Below are positions 7,277-15,275 of a DNA stretch of 15,962 bases, one piece after another (the first letter of the stretch is position 1; the number at the start of each line of letters is the position of its first letter). Source of the stretch: DATLYH01 sp035575035 (GTDB lineage Bacteria > Planctomycetota > Planctomycetia > Gemmatales > Gemmataceae). The notes under the pieces were generated by a model, which had not been told where the DNA came from, made no database searches, and saw only the letters and a list, made by a program, of their open reading frames with translations. Both the position numbers and the translations under genes were made by a program. Location of the stretch: positions 1 through 15,962 of the forward strand of contig DATLYH010000157.1 of NCBI GenBank assembly GCA_035575035.1. Direction: 5' to 3'.

Positions 7277-8140
7277 GTGCAGACCCCGGTCATGACCATC
7301 GAGCTACCGGCCTACCTGAGCATCCCGCCCGAGCGTCTTGGTGAGGGGACGCCAGTCAAGGTCCGTGTGCGCGGCGACCTGGCCGATGTTGCCCATGACA
7401 TGGCCCAGGCGATGCTCCGCGTCATCCAGGAGGCTCACGCGGCCGGCCGTGCCGCCACGCTGATCGTGCCCGTCGGCCCCGTCGATCAGTTCCCCATCCT
7501 GGCACAGATGATCAATGAGCAGCGCATCGATTGCCGGGATGTGGTGTTGATCAACATGGACGAATACCTGACCGATGACGACCAGTGGATCGCCCCTGAC
7601 CACCCGCTGAGCTTCCGTGGTTTCATGGCGCGGAGGTTCTATGGCCTGCTCGCCCCGGACCTGGCGCCGCGGCCGGAGAACCGCGTCTTCCCCGACCCGC
7701 ACGCCCCCGGCGCCGTTGGTCGGCTCATCGAGCAGCGCGGGGGCGTCGATGCCTGTTTCGGCGGCATCGGCATCAATGGCCATGTCGCCTTCAATGAGCC
7801 GCCGGAACCAGGCGAGTCGCTTTCCGTCGAGGAGTTTGCCGCCCTACCGACGCGCGTGCTCAGCCTAGCCCGCGAGACACGGACCATCAACGCGGTGACG
7901 GTCGGCGGCGAGATCACCATCGTTCCGCGGCGGGCGGTCACGGTCGGGATGCGCGAGATCCTGGCGGCGCGGCGGCTCCGCTTTTACTGCAACCGCCCCT
8001 GGCAACGGGCTGTGGTCCGCCGGGTGTTGCACGGGCCGATCACTGCCGCCTGCCCGGCGTCGCTCTTGCGGATGCACCCCGACGCGGAGCTAACCGTTGC
8101 CGATTACGTGGCCGCCCTCCCCGAGATTCAGCTGCGATAG
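7277..8140 (+). CDS. NagB/SugarP-isomerase fold protein, glucosamine-6-phosphate deaminase-like
   Basis: This 287-residue protein has the NagB order of motifs: NMDEY (93-97), GGIGINGHVAFNEPP (162-176), TRTINAV (201-207), AVTVGM (220-225) and ITAACPAS (255-262). Family enzymes convert glucosamine-6-phosphate to fructose-6-phosphate and ammonia. Two departures matter. The catalytic Asp of E. coli NagB (Asp141) aligns with Asn167, though His169 and Glu174 are kept. The phosphate-binding loop GLPTGGTP is replaced by LIVPVGPVDQFP (62-73). Asn at the first position also occurs in a GIGENGH subgroup of the family, so the protein may still be active, but on another substrate. The start is either GTG at 7277, three bases after the preceding stop, or ATG at 7292; neither has a convincing ribosome binding site. 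The PIG-L gene follows after four bases; NagB-like and PIG-L domains are fused in some Bacteroidetes proteins. Confidence 0.85.
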   Translation: MQTPVMTIELPAYLSIPPERLGEGTPVKVRVRGDLADVAHDMAQAMLRVIQEAHAAGRAATLIVPVGPVDQFPILAQMINEQRIDCRDVVLINMDEYLTDDDQWIAPDHPLSFRGFMARRFYGLLAPDLAPRPENRVFPDPHAPGAVGRLIEQRGGVDACFGGIGINGHVAFNEPPEPGESLSVEEFAALPTRVLSLARETRTINAVTVGGEITIVPRRAVTVGMREILAARRLRFYCNRPWQRAVVRRVLHGPITAACPASLLRMHPDAELTVADYVAALPEIQLR

Positions 8141-8144
8141 GACC

Positions 8145-8855
8145 ATGCGACTCGACTTTGCCGGCGAACGGGTCCTGGCGGTGACAGCCCACCCCGACGA
8201 TGCAGAGTTGCTCTGCGCCGGCACCCTGGCGCGGGCTCGGGCGGACGGCGCGGCGATCGGTATTTGCGTGCTGTGCCAGGGAGACAAGGGGCAACCGACG
8301 CCGCCGATCGAAAATCTGGCGGCCGTCCGTCGTCAGGAGATGACCGCGGCCGCGGTCCTGCTCGGTGCCGAGCTGCTGCTCGGCGAGTTCCCCGACGGCG
8401 CCCTCTTCGACGGCGAGGAGCCGCGCCGGCAAGTCACCGAGCTGTTCCGCCGATTTCGGCCGACGCTGGTGCTCGCCCATGCCCCAGAGGATTACCACGC
8501 CGACCACCGCGCCGCATCGGCGCTGGCGGAGGCGGCCTCCTGGTTCTGCGCCTCGACCGGCCAGAAGACGGCCTTGCCCCCCCTGCCGGCATCTCCGGCG
8601 CTGTGGTGGATGGACACGGTGAACCTGTCCGGGTTCCGGCCGGAGTTTTATATCGACATCAGTCAATACGTGGAGTTGAAGCGGCAGATGCTGGCCTGCC
8701 ACCAGAGTCAACTGCGGCGCGGCGCCGCCAGCGACTTCGCCCCGCTGGAGGAACTGATGCTTCAGCAGTGCCGGGTCCGCGGCGCCCAGGCAGGCGTTGC
8801 TGCCGCCGAGGCGTTCCGGGCCCACCAGGCGTGGAAGCGGCTCCGGGCCTGGTGA
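8145..8855 (+). CDS. PIG-L/LmbE family deacetylase
   Basis: The 236-residue protein carries the zinc-deacetylase signature AHPDDAE (15-21), with His16 and Asp19 as metal ligands and Asp18 as the likely base, and HADH (118-121), where His121 is the third ligand. The family removes acetyl groups from N-acetylglucosamine-type substrates (GlcNAc-PI, GlcNAc-Ins in MshB, diacetylchitobiose and others). The length is normal and there is no signal peptide, so it acts in the cytoplasm. The ATG at 8145 is four bases after the preceding stop, with TAGGA just upstream, implying translational coupling to the NagB-like gene. An open frame runs 48 bases further upstream inside that gene and is not needed. 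Together with the NagB-like and oxidoreductase genes it suggests amino-sugar processing; the actual substrate is open. Confidence 0.92.
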   Translation: MRLDFAGERVLAVTAHPDDAELLCAGTLARARADGAAIGICVLCQGDKGQPTPPIENLAAVRRQEMTAAAVLLGAELLLGEFPDGALFDGEEPRRQVTELFRRFRPTLVLAHAPEDYHADHRAASALAEAASWFCASTGQKTALPPLPASPALWWMDTVNLSGFRPEFYIDISQYVELKRQMLACHQSQLRRGAASDFAPLEELMLQQCRVRGAQAGVAAAEAFRAHQAWKRLRAW

Positions 8856-8887
8856 ATCAGTCGTCGTACTTCCTCAGGATTACCGCC

Positions 8888-10312
8888 ATGCGTGCCACCT
8901 ATTTCGGAATGCTCCCCGTCGTCCTCATCCTGGCCGCGCCTGCCGTGGACGCGGCCGACCCTCCGGTCCGCAAGCCGAACATCGTGCTCATCCTGGCCGA
9001 TGACCTCGGCAGCCATGACGTCGGCTGCTACGGTCAGAAGAAGATCCGCACTCCCAGTATTGACCGGCTCGCTGCCGAGGGGATGCGCTTCACTCAAGCC
9101 TATGCCGGCTCCCCCGTCTGCGCCCCGTCGCGCTGCTGCCTGATGACCGGCAAGCACGGCGGCCACGCTTACATCCGCGCCAACCAGGAGGTCAAACCGG
9201 AGGGTCAGACGCCGATCCCCGACAGCGAGATCACCCTCGCCGAATTGCTCAAGAAAGAAGGTTATGCCACCGGCGCCATCGGCAAGTGGGGGCTGGGACC
9301 GCCCGGCTCCGAGGGCGACCCGCTGAAGCAGGGCTTCGACTTCTTCTTCGGCTACAACTGCCAGCGCCACGCCCATAGCCATTACCCAACCTACCTCTGG
9401 CGCAACGACCGACGCATCGCGCTGGAGGGCAACGATGGCAAGACCGGGCGGCAGTACTCCCACGACCTGTTCGAGGCCGAGGCGCTGCGGTTCCTCAAGG
9501 AGCACAAGGACCGGCCGTTCTTCCTCTACCTGCCGTTCACCATCCCGCATGTGGCCATCCAGGTGCCGGAGGACTCCCTGGCTGAGTACAAGGGCAAGTG
9601 GGACGACCCGCCGTATCAGGGCGGTCGGGGTTATCTGCCCCATCCGGCCCCGCGCGCCGGCTATGCAGCCATGGTCACGCGGATGGACCGCACTGTTGGC
9701 CGAATCCTCGATTTGTTGAAGGAGCTGGGCCTGGATGACAACTCCCTGGTCCTGTTCAGCTCCGACAACGGACCGGCGCCGGGCGGCGTCGGCGGCTCGG
9801 ATAGCGCGTTCTTCGAGTCGGCCGGGCCGCTGCGCGGGCTGAAGGGATCGGTTTACGAGGGGGGTATTCGCGTGCCGTTGCTTGCCCGCTGGCCCGGCAA
9901 GATCAAGGCCGGCACCGTCAGCGACCACGTCTGTTATTTTCCGGACCTCATGCCCACGGTGATGGAGCTGATCGGCGCGGCCGGCCGTGTGCCGCAGGGA
10001 ATCGACGGCGTCAGCTTTGCCCCGACACTTCTGGGCCGACCGGAAAAGCAGCGGTTGCCCGAATATCTGTTCTGGGAGTACACCGGCTCCGGCGGACAGC
10101 AGGCAGTCCGGCTCGGCGACTGGAAGGGCGTCCGCACAAACCTGCACAAGGGCAACACCAAAATCGAGCTGTACAACCTCAAGGACGACCCCAGCGAGCA
10201 GCGTGACGTGGCCGACCGACACCCGGAGATCGTCAAGCGGATCGAGACCATCATGAACACGGCCCGCGTCCCCTCGAAACAGTTCCCCATTAAGGTCCTC
10301 GATGGGCGTTAA
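8888..10312 (+). CDS. Secreted sulfatase 2, arylsulfatase A-like
   Basis: This 474-residue exported enzyme has a signal peptide (about 1-23), the metal site NIVLILADDLG (D38, D39), formylglycine signature CAPSR (C78-R82), GKWGLG (132-137), the metal-site SDNGPAP (292-298), His221 and Lys319. It keeps all expected catalytic residues. It is not close to sulfatase 1: the region after GKW (GPPGSEGDPLKQGFDFFFGY) matches the arylsulfatase A-like type common in planctomycetes, so the two probably act on different sulfate positions or polymers. The ATG at 8888 follows TCAGGA and lies 32 bases after the PIG-L gene, so it probably closes the same operon. The open frame upstream to 8264 is antiparallel noise in the PIG-L gene. 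Activity needs a formylglycine-generating enzyme encoded elsewhere. Confidence 0.92.
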   Translation: MRATYFGMLPVVLILAAPAVDAADPPVRKPNIVLILADDLGSHDVGCYGQKKIRTPSIDRLAAEGMRFTQAYAGSPVCAPSRCCLMTGKHGGHAYIRANQEVKPEGQTPIPDSEITLAELLKKEGYATGAIGKWGLGPPGSEGDPLKQGFDFFFGYNCQRHAHSHYPTYLWRNDRRIALEGNDGKTGRQYSHDLFEAEALRFLKEHKDRPFFLYLPFTIPHVAIQVPEDSLAEYKGKWDDPPYQGGRGYLPHPAPRAGYAAMVTRMDRTVGRILDLLKELGLDDNSLVLFSSDNGPAPGGVGGSDSAFFESAGPLRGLKGSVYEGGIRVPLLARWPGKIKAGTVSDHVCYFPDLMPTVMELIGAAGRVPQGIDGVSFAPTLLGRPEKQRLPEYLFWEYTGSGGQQAVRLGDWKGVRTNLHKGNTKIELYNLKDDPSEQRDVADRHPEIVKRIETIMNTARVPSKQFPIKVLDGR

Positions 10313-10345
10313 GGGAGGAGACAGGCGGAGCGTATCTGCTCTCCC
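10313..10345. terminator. Imperfect hairpin between convergent genes
   Basis: GGGAGGAGACAG right after the sulfatase 2 stop can pair with CTGCTCTCCC (10336-10345) with small bulges. It lies in the 38-base gap between two converging genes, where a terminator is expected. No T-run follows on either strand, so the call is tentative. Confidence 0.3.
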
Positions 10346-10350
10346 CCGAG

Positions 10351-11199
10351 TCATTTCCGGGGCAGACCGGTGTTATCGCGGCAAGCCAGCTGTAGGCCGC
10401 GCTGCTCGGCCGGTGTGAGGTAGCTGAACGGGGCTCGGTCGCTGGCTTCGCGGAGGCTGCGCAGAGCTGGCCGGCGCTGGGCCAGCCGCGACCACACCTT
10501 GTAGAGATACCAACTCGGCCGGGCTTCGTCGGGGCGTTCCAGTCGGGCTAGTGTCAGCTCTCCCGCCGCCCGGCAGAGCAGGCCTTCGACCGACAGCTCC
10601 CCGTCCGGGTCGGGTAGGGCGGCCCGTTCACGCGCCAGCAAGTACAGGCCGATGCCCCGATTCAGGTGTTCGTCGTACTTCTCCTCTTCTGCCTCGGCGA
10701 TCTGCGTCAGCCGGCTGTGGCAATGGATCAGGTGGCTGAGGGGGAGCTCGTCCTGGGCCTCGGCGACAGCGGCCTCGAAGACAGCCCGAGACTCTGACCG
10801 GCGCCGGAGCCGCCACAGCAGCTCGGCGTACTGCACGCGGATGACCAGGTGTTCGGGGTGGGCGCCGACGTAGCGGGCCAGGTGCGGGCAAGCGCCGGCC
10901 TCGTCCCCCTTCTCCAGGTAAGCGGCCGCCAGACTCAGGTGGGCACGTGTCATCCGGGGGTCGGCTGCCAGACTTTGCTCGTACAGCGCGATGGCCCGCT
11001 CCGGCTGTCCCTGGCGCATGGCCCGCTGCCCCTCCTCCCACAGCCGGCGGGCGGCGGATCGGGTCTCGGCGCCGGGGTCGGAGACTGCATTGGCCGGCCG
11101 GGCAGAGAGGGGAAGACTGGGCGGTTCCTCGACCGGCCCCGGCAACTGACAGCCGACGCAGACCAACAGCAGCCAGAGCCGGCAGGCATGCCCGCGCAT
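10351..11199 (-). CDS. TPR-repeat lipoprotein, function unknown
   Basis: The 282-residue product starts MRGHACRLWLLLVCVGC, a short lipoprotein signal peptide with the lipidated cysteine at 17. A low-complexity linker follows (20-48), then tetratricopeptide helices: GQRAMRQGQPERAIALYEQSLAADP (57-81) and AHLSLAAAYLEKGDEAGACPHLARYVGAHP (86-115) are clear TPR pairs, and LVIRVQYAELLWRLRRRSESRAVFEAAV (118-145) a third. The rest is helical but unassigned. TPR lipoproteins usually scaffold envelope complexes; partners are unknown. I start at the ATG ending at 11199 because GAGG sits seven bases upstream and a lipobox follows. The frame is open to 11412, but that would bury the signal. It may be transcribed from sigma-gene read-through or its own promoter in the 352-base gap. 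Confidence 0.8.
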   Translation of the reverse strand: MRGHACRLWLLLVCVGCQLPGPVEEPPSLPLSARPANAVSDPGAETRSAARRLWEEGQRAMRQGQPERAIALYEQSLAADPRMTRAHLSLAAAYLEKGDEAGACPHLARYVGAHPEHLVIRVQYAELLWRLRRRSESRAVFEAAVAEAQDELPLSHLIHCHSRLTQIAEAEEEKYDEHLNRGIGLYLLARERAALPDPDGELSVEGLLCRAAGELTLARLERPDEARPSWYLYKVWSRLAQRRPALRSLREASDRAPFSYLTPAEQRGLQLACRDNTGLPRK

Positions 11200-11337
11200 G
11201 GCGTTTCCTCGCGGTGGGTGGGAAGAGGCGTGTGCCGGGGCCGGCTTGCGGGCGCCGGGCCCGGGAAGGTTATGCTCGGCGGGCACGGAGGCAGGCGCGC
11301 GTTGCAGAGGTTGTATCGCCCGAGGGGGCGGGAGGAA

Positions 11338-11445
11338 TTGAATCAAAGTAACGGACTGAAGGAGAGGGGGCAGCCAGCCTCCCATTGGGAGTTTCGCACC
11401 AGCCAGGTCCATTGAATCAAAGGAGTGGATTAAAGGAGAGAGGAC
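11338..11445. repeat. Direct repeat of about 32 bp, two copies 74 bp apart
   Basis: TTGAATCAAAG (11338-11348) and again at 11412-11422 are identical; the following bases (about GGACTGAAGGAGAG in copy 1, GGATTAAAGGAGAG in copy 2) stay roughly 80% alike by eye. TTGA-A-TCAA is itself a small palindrome. A partial third copy, TTGAATCA (11547-11554), contains the sigma-gene stop codon. Confidence 0.55.
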
Positions 11446-11447
11446 CG

Positions 11448-11546
11448 CGGTCAGCAGTCAGCGATCGGGCTTCGGGAGTTGAGATTTGCGGCCTGGGTAG
11501 GAGGGGCAAGAAGACCTCCTCGTTTCTGACCGCTGACTGCTGACCG
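11448..11546. repeat. 99-bp fold-back element with 16-bp perfect arms
   Basis: CGGTCAGCAGTCAGCG (11448-11463) is the exact reverse complement of CGCTGACTGCTGACCG (11531-11546). Past one mismatch, about five more pairs (two of them G-T) extend the stem inward. The loop is about 55-67 bases and has no coding signal. It begins five bases after the sigma-gene stop, so in that transcript it would form a long 3'-end hairpin. Small non-autonomous element, terminator or sRNA are all possible. Confidence 0.7.
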
Positions 11547-11551
11547 TTGAA

Positions 11552-12388
11552 TCAGTCGGCCTGCATGCTTTCGCTGAGCTTGCTCAGCGCCTCGCTTTCG
11601 ATCTGCCGCACTCGCTCGCGCGTCAGGCCGAGACGCTCGCCGATCTCCTTGAGGGTCTTGGGCTCTTCGTCATCCAGGCCGAAGCGCATCCGCAGTACGG
11701 TGGCCTCGCGCTTGTCCATCTTGTCGAGCAGGTGCAGGACGTGGTGCAGATCGTCGGCCTCGACCATCTCGGTGTCGGGTGTCTTGGTGTGGCCATCCAT
11801 CAGCATTTCGTCGAGTGACCAACCGGAGTCCGCCTGGTCGGTCTGCGGCGCCGAGTTGTAAACGCGGATGGCCTTCTTGATGATGTTCAGTTTCTTCTTG
11901 GGCAGCTCGAGGTAGCGGGCCACTTCCTCCTGTGTCGGCGGCCGGCCAAGCTCTTCCTGCAGCTTGGCGGTAGCCCGGCGCCACTTGGCCAGTAGCTCGA
12001 CCATGTAGGCAGGGATGCGGATCGTCTTGGCCGTGTTCACCAGCGCCCGCTTGATCGATTGCTTAATCCAGTAACTGGCATAGGTGCTGAAGCGGGTGTT
12101 CATGGAGGGGTCAAAGCCCTCCACGGCACGGAGCAGGCCAAGGTTCCCTTCCTCGATCAGGTCCTGGAGCCCCAGCCCCTTGCCGGTGTAGCTGCGCGCA
12201 ATGTTGACCACCAGGCGGAGATTGGCCCGGACCATGCGGTCGCGTGCCTCACTGTCCCCCGCCTCGATGCGGTAGGCCAGTTCCTTCTCCTCCTCGGCAC
12301 TGAGCAAGGGGGTCTCGTTGATCTCGCGCAAATAAGTTTCCAGCGGGGACTGGACGGAGTCGCTCCGGAGCCGGCGCGGTCTTGTCAT
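11552..12388 (-). CDS. RNA polymerase sigma factor, sigma-70 group 2-like
   Basis: The 278-residue protein has region 1.2 (about 14-46, SPLETYLREINETPLLS), region 2 (50-120; DLIEEGNLGLLRAVEGFDP then RFSTYASYWIKQSIKRA for -10 recognition and melting), region 3 (about 129-205) and region 4 (218-272), whose helix-turn-helix LKEIGERLGLTRERVRQIE reads the -35 box. It lacks region 1.1 and the non-conserved insert of primary RpoD. By size and order it looks like a non-essential group 2 factor, though some phyla use such short factors as the main one; which applies here is uncertain. It would direct core RNA polymerase to a set of promoters, possibly its own. The ATG has GGAAG upstream, and a 9-bp inverted repeat lies 24 bases before it. 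The gene is separated from S1 by 450 bases, so it probably has its own promoter. Confidence 0.93.
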   Translation of the reverse strand: MTRPRRLRSDSVQSPLETYLREINETPLLSAEEEKELAYRIEAGDSEARDRMVRANLRLVVNIARSYTGKGLGLQDLIEEGNLGLLRAVEGFDPSMNTRFSTYASYWIKQSIKRALVNTAKTIRIPAYMVELLAKWRRATAKLQEELGRPPTQEEVARYLELPKKKLNIIKKAIRVYNSAPQTDQADSGWSLDEMLMDGHTKTPDTEMVEADDLHHVLHLLDKMDKREATVLRMRFGLDDEEPKTLKEIGERLGLTRERVRQIESEALSKLSESMQAD

Positions 12389-12411
12389 GGGGAGTCTTCC
12401 AGCGGGGAATC

Positions 12412-12438
12412 AAGGTTCCAGTCTCTGAGTGGAACCTT
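12412..12438. promoter_or_regulatory. Inverted repeat in the sigma-gene leader, possible operator
   Basis: AAGGTTCCA (12412-12420) pairs perfectly with TGGAACCTT (12430-12438) around nine bases. It lies 24 bases before the sigma start codon and overlaps the presumed -10 box next to it. Either a repressor or autoregulatory operator or an RNA hairpin limiting translation would fit. Confidence 0.4.
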
Positions 12439-12463
12439 ATTACACAATTGGCTCGGATGCCAA
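12437..12463 (-). promoter_or_regulatory. Candidate sigma-70 promoter for the sigma gene
   Basis: On the - strand TTGGCA (12463-12458) and TAATAA (12442-12437) resemble -35 and -10 boxes, but the 15-base spacer is short. The -10 box abuts the inverted repeat at 12412-12438. This is a guess by eye; the true start site may differ. Confidence 0.25.
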
Positions 12464-12782
12464 CTAACAAACGGAAAACGCGCAAGCAGGCAAACACCTG
12501 TTCACCGGCCGGTGCTGCCATTTTCAGGTGGCATCACAGCATTTCCGGCCGCCCGGAAACTGGTATCGTCTGCGGCGGGCGGCAACCTCCAGCCTGGCGG
12601 CCGGCTGTTTCACGGCGCTGGAACGGCGGGGCCAGCGCCACGCGAGCATTCGGAGATTTCCTCTCCAGCCCACAGCCTGGTGCGGCGGAGAGAATGCGCG
12701 AAAGTCGCGCCTCTGTACCCCATCGGGCGACCATGTTTAGTTGTGGGAACGACTCAAGAAGTTCCCGAAAATGGGGGTGGCC

Positions 12783-12826
12783 TGCGGCTTAGCGCTACTG
12801 TCCCGGGAGCAACGCCAAGCCGCAAG
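12783..12826. repeat. Dispersed inverted repeat, copy B
   Basis: TGCGGCTTAGCG (12783-12794) pairs with CGCCAAGCCGCA (12813-12824), 12 bp with one mismatch. The arms are the same as in copy A, in reverse orientation (CGCCAAGCCGCAAG, 12813-12826). It lies 12 bases beyond the S1 stop codon and may help end or stabilise the S1 transcript; no T-run follows. Confidence 0.7.
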
Positions 12827-12838
12827 CAGCAAATCCCT

Positions 12839-14641
<1,803 letters not shown>

Positions 14642-14784
14642 GGTGAAAAAGTTCCCGTCCAGCCCCACCCGCCAAGCCCTCCTGCGGCGGCTGGGCGGAT
14701 GGCGCGCGATCAATGGGTAAAGTTATGTCCCCCACTCCGCCGACCGACGTGGCCGGACAACCTCGGGCGTGGAGGAATCTTCTG

Positions 14785-14790
14785 ATTATA
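14785..14790 (-). promoter_or_regulatory. Perfect -10 box, candidate S1 promoter
   Basis: TATAAT on the - strand, about 144 bases ahead of the S1 start codon. No good -35 box is visible 16-18 bases upstream (TGGCTC at the 17-base spacing), so recognition could depend on an activator or another element. It implies a long leader, as known for rpsA in several bacteria. Confidence 0.4.
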
Positions 14791-14940
14791 GTGCATTCGC
14801 GCCGGCTGAGCCAGAGGGGGAGCCGGGGTCTTTCAAGGGCTGCCAATGACCGTTCGGGTAACCGAGTTCGACCGCCTCATGTCCGCATCTGGCAGGCATC
14901 CTCCCAGCACCACATCCCGCACCCCGTGCCGCTTACCATC

Positions 14941-15095
14941 ACCCGTCGCGGACGCTCCGGGCTCGGAGGAACGTCACCCGTCGCTCACGCTCCGGGCTCG
15001 GAGGAACGTCACCCGTCGCGGACGCTCCGGGCTCGGTATTACCCGTCGCGGACGCTCCGGGCTCGGTATTACCGTCGCGGACGCTCCGGGCTCTG
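14941..15095. repeat. Tandem repeat array, five copies of 30-35 bp
   Basis: The core GTCGCGGACGCTCCGGGCTC recurs five times in head-to-tail order: units 14941-14975 and 14976-15010 (35 bp, ending GGAGGAACGTC), 15011-15040 and 15041-15070 (30 bp, ending GGTATT), and a shorter last copy 15071-15095. Copy 2 has GCTCAC in place of GCGGAC. The unit contains CGTC-GCG-GACG, a small hairpin. There are no unique spacers, so it is not a CRISPR array. Confidence 0.85.
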
Positions 15096-15121
15096 ACCCA
15101 GGTATCGCTGACCAGCTGCTT

Positions 15122-15140
15122 AGGACCTTTGAAAGGTCCT
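15122..15140. promoter_or_regulatory. 19-bp palindrome upstream of the ACT gene, possible operator
   Basis: AGGACCTTTGAAAGGTCCT has 9-bp perfect arms around one central base. It lies 135 bases before the ACT start, upstream of the AT-rich stretch at 15180-15187. The symmetry suits binding by a dimeric regulator. A short tight hairpin is the alternative. Confidence 0.4.
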
Positions 15141-15275
15141 GTCAAGTCCCGGGTTTCGCTGGACCGGCACCGCTGAGGGTTTAAAATGAGAGTGCAATCT
15201 CTGTCGCTTGCTTTCAGGATCACGTCCCGACATGCCCCTGGCGACGGCCGGACAACTTTTGTGGAGGGTAGTCTG

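Larger units (their letters stand above)
11200..11551. other. Gene-free stretch behind the sigma gene: fold-back and direct repeats
   Basis: This 352-base stretch between two genes on the - strand has no credible gene. It holds a 99-bp fold-back (11448-11546), two direct repeats beginning TTGAATCAAAG (11338 and 11412) and small palindromes, such as CCGGGCCCGG (11255-11264) and CTCCCATTGGGAG (11379-11391). It must include the leader and probably a promoter of the TPR gene; I could not place one. Confidence 0.6.
12389..12838. other. 450-base gene-free stretch between S1 and the sigma gene, hairpin-rich
   Basis: No gene with coding character was found. Perfect or near-perfect hairpins lie at 12412-12438, 12503-12514 (CACCGGCCGGTG), 12542-12559, 12614-12639 (GGCGCTGG / CCAGCGCC), 12696-12710 (GCGCGA-aag-TCGCGC), 12745-12766 (GGGAAC / GTTCCC) and 12783-12824. 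The sigma promoter is at the low-coordinate end, the S1 3' end at the other. A structured small RNA would fit, but no known RNA family was recognised. Confidence 0.55.
14642..15275. other. 634-base gene-free divergent region with tandem repeats
   Basis: Between divergent S1 and ACT genes there is no credible gene. It holds a likely S1 promoter and about 140-base leader near 14642-14790, a unique stretch (14791-14940) in which I see nothing, a five-copy tandem array (14941-15095), a 19-bp palindrome (15122-15140) and an AT-rich TTTAAAAT stretch (15180-15187) that may be the -10 box of the ACT gene. Confidence 0.6.

Noticed and set aside
8762..10354. A 530-codon - strand frame opposite sulfatase 2
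   Set aside because: Sulfatase 2 has every catalytic motif; the reverse frame is a shadow without any domain.
12389..12838. RNase P RNA, tmRNA or SRP RNA in the gap between S1 and sigma
   Set aside because: None of their conserved core sequences was found on either strand; only unassigned hairpins remain.
14791..14940. A tRNA-like GTTCGA stretch near 14861
   Set aside because: No acceptor stem, D-arm or anticodon arm could be fitted around it on either strand.
14941..15095. CRISPR array
   Set aside because: The units are contiguous tandem copies with no unique spacers, and no cas gene is present. The same holds for the 31-bp repeats at 15852-15962.
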